A stretch of 34,645 nucleotides of DNA from positions 1 through 34,645 of IMG/VR virus record IMGVR_UViG_3300049218_000422. One strand, 5' to 3'. The notes below the pieces were generated by a model, which saw nothing but the letters and a program-made list of their open reading frames with translations, did no database searches and was not told where the DNA came from. Both the position numbers and the translations under genes were made by a program. Below are positions 29,101-34,645 of this stretch, piece by piece (position 1 is the stretch's first letter; every line of letters starts with the position of its first letter). Source of the DNA: a virus.

Positions 29101-29172
29101 ATGGCTGGGCTCAACCCCCGAGTGGCACACCAGGGGCTGCAAGCCGTCAACGAGTGTGCTCGGATGAAGTGA
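29101..29172 (+). CDS. 23-codon ORF coupled to the spike-tip gene
   Basis: A 23-residue ORF (MAGLNPRVAHQGLQAVNECA, then RMK) ends in a TGA overlapping GTG 29169 as GTGA, the coupling seen repeatedly in this window. The peptide is a single amphipathic helix. It has a TATGCT hexamer upstream and a weak GAGG. It may be a translational leader or a micro-protein; I cannot choose. Confidence 0.4.
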   Translation: MAGLNPRVAHQGLQAVNECARMK

Positions 29173-29528
29173 ATCGGGGCGGTGACTATCCTCTGCCATT
29201 CGTGGGCACCCCTCCGCAACCTTCCGGTCCCGATCCCGGCGCGTCCGGTCCGACGCTCGCCCTGCCGCCGTCGCCTAGCGCCTCGAGCCTCTGTACGTTC
29301 AAGTTCCCGCCCACTCTCCAGATCAAGCTCGGGTTCAAGCTGCCGAGCGGCGGGATCCAGATCCCGCCCCCGCTCCCCAAGCCGCACCTCGGGCTGGCGC
29401 TGAACTGCTCCTCGAGTAACCCCTTGGCGGTCCAGGCGGGACTCGGGTGGGCCGCGGGCAGGGCCCCCAACGCGCCCCCCGATCCCGACCTCCAGGAGCA
29501 AGCCCAGTACGTCGGCTCGCAGCAGTGA
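29169..29528 (+). CDS. Small spike-tip or baseplate protein candidate
   Basis: The 119-residue product starts at GTG in the overlap with the short ORF; GTG 29154 is an in-frame alternative. After ~40 Pro/Gly/Ser-rich residues it reads LCTFKFPPTLQIKLGFKLPS, then repeated short strands with Pro/Lys, LNCSSSNP, and an acidic tail (PDPDLQEQ). The repeated 'K-x-P-P-x-L' strands and two Cys could form a compact tip. Its place right after the gpV-like spike is where a PAAR-like tip is usually encoded. No PAAR motif is present, so this is an inference from position. Confidence 0.55.
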   Translation: MNRGGDYPLPFVGTPPQPSGPDPGASGPTLALPPSPSASSLCTFKFPPTLQIKLGFKLPSGGIQIPPPLPKPHLGLALNCSSSNPLAVQAGLGWAAGRAPNAPPDPDLQEQAQYVGSQQ

Positions 29529-29549
29529 GGGCTGCTTAGATAGCAGTCA

Positions 29550-30335
29550 ATGTCGGCGGCAATCGTCTTCACGCAGAGCAGCGTCTCTTCGCCTGCTGGG
29601 CAGAGCGCTTTCGGCGTGGTGGGCGTCGCGGTGACGGTGAGCAACGGGGGCACGAGCGCCCCCCAGTACCGGTTCACGCTCCTCTGGGCACCCATCGGCA
29701 GCGCATTCTCGCCGGGCATCGTACAGTTTGGGTCGAGCTCCTCCTGGACGTTCACACCGGACGTGCAGAACGGCTACACGGTCCAGCTCGACCTCTGCGA
29801 CTCGCTGGGCAACACGCTCAGCACCGACGTGCGCATGTTCGGGATCAAGCGCACGAGCGGGCGTTTCATCCCCGGGTTCTGCAACGTCCCGCCGACGATG
29901 AATTTCGGGGGCAACCAGTACGGGTGGGCGCCGTACGAAGAGGCGTGGCTCGACTACCTGGACGGCCTGGTCAGCGGCACCGGCAACACGGCCATCGTCG
30001 GCCAAGTCACCCTCACCAACGGGATCAACGCGGACATCGCAATCCCGGCAAACGCCAACGTCATCGAGCTGACGGGGGGAGGAGCCAGCGCGCAGATCAA
30101 TGGCTTCGTCTACGCGGCGAACGTCACGTGCAAGCTGGTCAACCTCACGGGTAACCCTATCCTCCTCAAGCACGAGGACACGGCGAACGAGACGACGGCG
30201 CGCAACCGCTTGTACATCCTCGGCATCGCCACGGCCCCCAACACGATCGACGCCACGCTCAACACCACGACAGTGATTCGTTGCGCGCCGTCACTCTTCA
30301 CGGGCGCGGGAAGAGTTCTGGTCGAAGCCACGTAG
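29550..30335 (+). CDS. Beta-rich tail-associated protein
   Basis: The 261-residue product starts at ATG, preceded by TAGATA 7 nt upstream. It is Thr/Val/Gly-rich with a clear sequence of strands (FGVVGVAVTVSNGGTSAPQY, YTVQLDLCDSLGNTLSTDVR). Aromatic residues cluster near NYG-like turns (NFGGNQYGWAPYEEAWLDYL), and the C-terminus is a Thr/Asn-rich beta region. It is encoded next to the fibre and may be a fibre-attachment or receptor-binding component. No enzymatic motif is visible. Confidence 0.6.
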   Translation: MSAAIVFTQSSVSSPAGQSAFGVVGVAVTVSNGGTSAPQYRFTLLWAPIGSAFSPGIVQFGSSSSWTFTPDVQNGYTVQLDLCDSLGNTLSTDVRMFGIKRTSGRFIPGFCNVPPTMNFGGNQYGWAPYEEAWLDYLDGLVSGTGNTAIVGQVTLTNGINADIAIPANANVIELTGGGASAQINGFVYAANVTCKLVNLTGNPILLKHEDTANETTARNRLYILGIATAPNTIDATLNTTTVIRCAPSLFTGAGRVLVEAT

Positions 30336-30365
30336 CGGGGGCGGTCGGGGGAGAATGCGGGGACG

Positions 30366-33300
30366 ATGAAGAAGCTCCTCCTTTTCCTGGCCCTCGCGGC
30401 CTGCCTGCTCGCCCCGGACTCTCGGGCGCAGGGACCCATCCCCGGCTACCCGTTCAGTTGGCCCCAGACGACCGACGGCACGTCCGACGTCAACTGCCCG
30501 ACCTCGACGCCGGGCAAGTGCACGACGCTGCGTCTCAACGGGCAGGTCTTGCCGTCCTTCACCAACGGCGCGCTCACCTGGAACTCGGGAAGCTCCACGC
30601 TCGCCTGGGTGCCGTCTTTGACGCTGGGGAGCGTGACGGGCTCGGGGCTCTGGCACTCGACCTCCTCCTCACTCGACTCGGCCGCGCTCAACGGCACGGC
30701 GGACCAGCTCGTGGGAGAGAACCACGCGGGCACCGACACGACGTTCTTCACGCCGTCCGGCGACCTCGCCCTGAGCAGCGGAGCGTTCACGTTCAACACG
30801 GTCAACGCCAACGTCGGGACATTCGGAGACTCCTCCCACTCCCTGACCCTCACGCTGAACGCCAAGGGCCTGGTCACTGCGGCTTCCGCCTCGACGATCG
30901 CGGCCCCTCTCGCGAGCGCGACGGGGACGCTTGCCATCGGGCAGCTCCAACCTGGAACGGCGGCCCAGCTTTTGGTCACCAACAGCGGGGCGACCGCTCC
31001 CGTCTGGGTCACGGCGTCCGGCGACGTGACGGTCGCCGCAACGGGCGTTCACACGCTCGCTTCCGTTGTCACCGCGGGGACGGTGGGCAGCGGCAGCGCG
31101 ATCCCGGTCATCACGTACGACGCGAAGGGCCGCATCACCTCCGCCACGACGGCGGCCATCGCGTCAGGAGGTCTGCCGACCATCGCGCTCACCGGCGACA
31201 CGACGGGGACGGGGAGCGGAGGAACGGTGCCCACGACCACGACCAAGCTCCAGTCGTTCAGCGGGCCGCTGACGGCGCCGGAAAACGGGTCGTGGTCGCA
31301 GACCGCTTGGTACGTGGACGCGCAAAGCGCCGTGGCTGCGTGCTCGGACTCCAACGCGGGCACTTCCTCCGCGGTGCCTCTCTGCACCTTCGCGGAGATC
31401 GCACGGCGCTGGGGGACGCTTTCGCCGAACCTCGCCAGCGCCACCACGATCACGGTGGAGAGCAACGCCGGGTCCACGGACATCTTCGCTCCCACTCCGC
31501 TGAGCCAGAACCTCACCATCGTGGGGGTGACGGGGTCCGGCCAACAGACGAGTTCCGGGACCATCTCGGGCTTCGTCGCAAGGAATCAGTCCACGGGGCA
31601 GCTCACGGGACTCTCCAAGCTCACTGGCATGGCGGTCGGCAACTTGATCGTCAACACGACGCACGCCTCGTACGCGTGGGTGTACGCGATTTCCGGCAGC
31701 AACGTCACGGTGTCCCAACCCCTCATCGCGGCCAACCCTTGGACCGAAGTCAACTCGTGGGCCAACGGCGACTCCATCACGACCTACTCCCTCCTGACGA
31801 CCAAGATCCCGACCGTTGGGACGGGAGTGACCCTCCAGACTGTCAACGACACGTCGTCCGTCGTCAACGTCGCGCCAGGGACGAGTCCTGCCCTGGATAG
31901 GTCGTTCGTCACCGGAGGGGTGATGTTCACTCCAACGGGGGGCGCGTTGGTCGACTCGACGATCACCACAAATGTCTATTACGGGAGTGCCGTCTCGAAC
32001 ATCTCCGATACGGTCAACACCAACTCCTTCTTCTTCACCAACCTCACGCTCTACGGGGGAGTCGTCAACCAGTTGGGAGGGAGGTTCAACCTCTACTTCG
32101 ACATCATCCTTGCGAACAACGGAGGGTCGCGTCGCCACGCCTGGACCGGCGGCGTGACGGAGGGGGTCTACGTCGATACGCAGCAGCTCCACGTGACCGA
32201 CAACGTGGTCGGAGTGTATGCCCCGATCTGGGGGTCGGGTTTGGTGCAGTTGACAGCACTCGGGTCGATGGTCATCCAGGGGACCGCGGCGTCCCTCCTC
32301 CTGACGTCAGGATCGATCATCTTGACGCCCGCGGCGTGCGCCACCACGATCACGGGAATCGCATGCGGAACGATCCCGTTGACTCCGGCGAACATTGACT
32401 TGGCCGCAGGATCGGGCGGGTACAACGGTTATGCGTTCGCTCTCGGTGGAGGTTACATCTCCACCTCGGCGGGCGTCCTCACCTCGTTCGCTGCGGGAGT
32501 CTCCTCCACGTACATCTCAGGCACGGGAATCGCGCACGTCACGTCCGGAACGCTCGACACCACAGCGAGCATCGGCACGGCCGATCAGATCCTCGACACC
32601 AATCACGCGGCGACGGCCACGGAGTGGTTCACGCTCGGAGGCGACGCGACGTTCGCGAACCACAACCTCACGCTCGCGACGGTCAACAGCAACGTCGGGA
32701 CGTTCGGCGACTCCTCCCACTCCCTCACCCTGACGTTGAACGCGAAGGGTCTGGTGACCGCAGCGTCCGCTCCGACGATCGCCGCGCCGCTCGGAAGCGC
32801 GACGGGGACGCTCGCCGTCGGCCAGTTGGCCCCCGGCACTGCAGCTCAACTCCTCGTGACCAACAGCGGGGCGACGGCGCCCGCGTGGGTGACGGAGTCG
32901 GGAGACGTGACGCTGGCCGCGAGCGGTGTCCAAACGCTCGCGACGGTGAACTCGAACACGGGTACCTGCGGCGACTCCACTCACGTCTGCCAGGTCACCC
33001 TCAACGCCAAGGGCCTCGCCACGGCTGCGGCGGCCGTAGCCATCGCGTCGGGAGGTCTGCCGACCATCACACTCACCGGCGACACGACGGGCAGCGGCAG
33101 CGGAGGAACGGTCCCGACCACGACGGGAAAGATCAACGGTGCTTCCGTGCCGGTCGCGGGTGCTCTCGCCACGGGCAACACGCTCGGCGTCACGGGGAGC
33201 TCCACGCTGGCCTATTCCGCGCTGAACCTGGCCGGCGGAGCCGGGTACGTGACAGGGTCGCTCCCGGCGGCCAATCAGGCCAGCCAGACGATGACGGGAG

Positions 33301-34645
33301 ACGTCGGCGGCACGACCGCGGCGAACGTCGTCAACAAGGTCTCCGGGGCGAGCGCCATCTCCATCTCGCAGCCCGCGTTCACGTGGACCGCGGGCGCCGG
33401 AGCCGTCGACCTTTCGCAGGCGGCAGCGACTTCTGGAGCGGGGTCCAACTTCACTTTCTGTGATGCGCAATCCGCCACGACGAGTGGCGCGAGCGGGTCG
33501 TGTATCGCGAACGTGAAGGCGCCTGCTTCGGGGACGACGGAGGGGTACCTGGGGTTCAATCGGGCGGGGAGCACGTTGTTCAAGCTTCAGGGCCTCGTGG
33601 GTGCACCCACCGGAGACTGGGCCATCTACGGCGGGGGGTTGACGGCGGGCACGTCCAACTTTTCCATCGCCTCGGACACGTCCGGCACCAACCTCATTTT
33701 GAACGCGGCCACGGCCGGTTACCAATACGTCAACAACACGCCTGTCACGGCCATCAAGAGTGGCTCCGCGCAGTTCGCCCAGCCGCTGCAAGGGGGCGAC
33801 GGCACCATCATCGCGGCGACTCCGTTCGCGTTGGGTCGACTCGGTACGAACGTCTCGATCAGCACGACCAATGTCGTGTTGACGGCGGCGCAATACGAGC
33901 TCCCCGTCATCCCTTTGTCCGGCACGATGACGGGCAATCGTTCCCTCACGTTCCCCAACGTCAACGGCCACTACGAGCTCGACACAAACAACATCAGCCT
34001 GAACGGCTTCCAGTTGGCGCTCATCGCAGGGGGTGGATCGCAAAGCCTCTCCGCGAATCCGCTCGGGGTCTTGTGCCCGCTCATCACCGTCGACACGGCG
34101 CCCAACGAGGTGGCGGCGTCATGCGTGAACTACCAGCCGAGCTGGCACATCGTCACGTACTGCTCTTCGGGGTGCACGGGAACGACGGGGGCCACGTACA
34201 CGCAGCAAACGAACATGATGACCGTCACTGCGTGCGGGGGCGGCGCTGGTGGAGGTGCCGGGTCGGTGGCCCTCGTCGGGCCTTCCTTCCCCGGGGGGTA
34301 CGGGGGAGGAGGAGGGGGAGGGAGTCCCATCCAAACCATCCAAGTGCCCGGGGGTGGAGTTGGAACGTCGATCGCGGTGACGGTGGGCAGCGGGGGCGCC
34401 GGGGGCACTGGCGGGTCCTACGGAAGCGAGGGAGGTCAAACGACGTTGTCCCAAGCGAGCGTGCCGATCGCGATCTGGCCGGGAGCTGCCGGCGGATCCA
34501 CCCCTTTCATCGACTACTTCAATGGATTGATCGCATTCGCCCTCGGGGGAAATCCCACGACGAGTACCGGAGGGACCGTTACGGGTTCTCCCGTGTACAC
34601 GGAGTTCCTCCTACCCACCGCTCCGGGTCAGGGAGGAACGGGGGG
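30366..34645 (+). CDS. Large tail fibre/spike with an N-terminal signal peptide (partial at right edge)
   Basis: The reading frame is open for 4,280 nt (at least 1,426 residues) to the window end. The N-terminus is a classical signal peptide: MKK, hydrophobic LLLFLALAACLLA, then a likely cleavage after DSRA. An 89-residue unit at 30801-31067 recurs at 32682-32948 with 78 of 89 residues identical, each with LTLNAKGLVTAAS and LLVTNSGATAP. A third, shorter related segment follows the second copy. Between the copies is a ~480-residue region that looks beta-helix-like (WYVDAQSAVAACSDSNAG, then CTFAEIARRWG). A Gly-rich domain (GGGGGGGSPIQTIQVPGGG) near the window end resembles receptor-binding tip domains. 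It presumably recognises the host surface. Confidence 0.75.
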   Translation, partial: MKKLLLFLALAACLLAPDSRAQGPIPGYPFSWPQTTDGTSDVNCPTSTPGKCTTLRLNGQVLPSFTNGALTWNSGSSTLAWVPSLTLGSVTGSGLWHSTSSSLDSAALNGTADQLVGENHAGTDTTFFTPSGDLALSSGAFTFNTVNANVGTFGDSSHSLTLTLNAKGLVTAASASTIAAPLASATGTLAIGQLQPGTAAQLLVTNSGATAPVWVTASGDVTVAATGVHTLASVVTAGTVGSGSAIPVITYDAKGRITSATTAAIASGGLPTIALTGDTTGTGSGGTVPTTTTKLQSFSGPLTAPENGSWSQTAWYVDAQSAVAACSDSNAGTSSAVPLCTFAEIARRWGTLSPNLASATTITVESNAGSTDIFAPTPLSQNLTIVGVTGSGQQTSSGTISGFVARNQSTGQLTGLSKLTGMAVGNLIVNTTHASYAWVYAISGSNVTVSQPLIAANPWTEVNSWANGDSITTYSLLTTKIPTVGTGVTLQTVNDTSSVVNVAPGTSPALDRSFVTGGVMFTPTGGALVDSTITTNVYYGSAVSNISDTVNTNSFFFTNLTLYGGVVNQLGGRFNLYFDIILANNGGSRRHAWTGGVTEGVYVDTQQLHVTDNVVGVYAPIWGSGLVQLTALGSMVIQGTAASLLLTSGSIILTPAACATTITGIACGTIPLTPANIDLAAGSGGYNGYAFALGGGYISTSAGVLTSFAAGVSSTYISGTGIAHVTSGTLDTTASIGTADQILDTNHAATATEWFTLGGDATFANHNLTLATVNSNVGTFGDSSHSLTLTLNAKGLVTAASAPTIAAPLGSATGTLAVGQLAPGTAAQLLVTNSGATAPAWVTESGDVTLAASGVQTLATVNSNTGTCGDSTHVCQVTLNAKGLATAAAAVAIASGGLPTITLTGDTTGSGSGGTVPTTTGKINGASVPVAGALATGNTLGVTGSSTLAYSALNLAGGAGYVTGSLPAANQASQTMTGDVGGTTAANVVNKVSGASAISISQPAFTWTAGAGAVDLSQAAATSGAGSNFTFCDAQSATTSGASGSCIANVKAPASGTTEGYLGFNRAGSTLFKLQGLVGAPTGDWAIYGGGLTAGTSNFSIASDTSGTNLILNAATAGYQYVNNTPVTAIKSGSAQFAQPLQGGDGTIIAATPFALGRLGTNVSISTTNVVLTAAQYELPVIPLSGTMTGNRSLTFPNVNGHYELDTNNISLNGFQLALIAGGGSQSLSANPLGVLCPLITVDTAPNEVAASCVNYQPSWHIVTYCSSGCTGTTGATYTQQTNMMTVTACGGGAGGGAGSVALVGPSFPGGYGGGGGGGSPIQTIQVPGGGVGTSIAVTVGSGGAGGTGGSYGSEGGQTTLSQASVPIAIWPGAAGGSTPFIDYFNGLIAFALGGNPTTSTGGTVTGSPVYTEFLLPTAPGQGGTG

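Noticed and set aside
30355-30369. Four-codon ORF overlapping the fibre start
   Set aside because: Only MRGR; such overlaps occur by chance in G-rich leaders.
32517-34043. 508-codon minus-strand frame opposite the fibre
   Set aside because: Arg-rich shadow of a Thr/Ala/Gly-rich gene; the + frame is open over 4.2 kb.

Overview
The window is a 34.6 kb, high-G+C piece of the structural (late) region of a tailed bacteriophage with a contractile tail (myovirus morphotype, Caudoviricetes). The support is a complete, ordered set of virion genes: portal, SPP1 gp7/Mu F-like head protein, scaffold, major capsid protein, neck proteins, sheath, tube, a frameshifted tail-assembly chaperone pair, tape measure, LysM-type baseplate protein, gpD-like hub, gpV-like spike, a small tip-like protein and a very large tail fibre that runs off the right edge. 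No integrase, terminase, replication gene, tRNA or CRISPR array is visible. The host is unknown. Many genes start 6-9 nt after a TANNNT hexamer with no ribosome binding site, a leaderless arrangement best known from Actinobacteria and Deinococcus-Thermus, and several small proteins look like those of actinophages. An actinobacterial host is therefore my best inference, not a demonstrated fact.

Layout. 1-2.5 kb: papain-like cysteine peptidase, small lipoprotein, a beta-rich protein and a Ser/Glu-rich protein. 2.5-3.2 kb: a minus-strand DUF1906-like (glycoside-hydrolase-like) lysin candidate behind a bidirectional terminator. 3.2-12.2 kb: head module (two unknown virion-type proteins, portal, minor head protein, several small proteins, an 8.8 kb virion protein, scaffold and capsid, with a structured leader before the capsid gene). 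12.2-15.0 kb: neck/connector genes. 15.0-17.8 kb: a minus-strand operon of seven genes, including an HNH nuclease, an Acb2-like small protein and a tail-terminator candidate. 17.8-24.1 kb: sheath, tube, chaperones and tape measure. 24.1-29.5 kb: small Ser-rich protein, membrane protein and baseplate. 29.5 kb to the end: a beta-rich protein and the tail fibre.

Two sequence-level systems overlie the genes. First, a dyad repeat with the core GGCGAAACCCGGGTTTCGCC occurs seven times, five copies exact or nearly exact. Six lie in intergenic gaps 15-60 bp upstream of a start codon, and one is absorbed into a coding sequence. Second, at least twelve start codons, on both strands, sit 6-9 nt downstream of TANNNT. 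Together they suggest a late region transcribed from many short promoters, each producing a leaderless mRNA. Translational coupling through ATGA/GTGA overlaps is also common, including very short ORFs before the sheath gene and the spike-tip gene.
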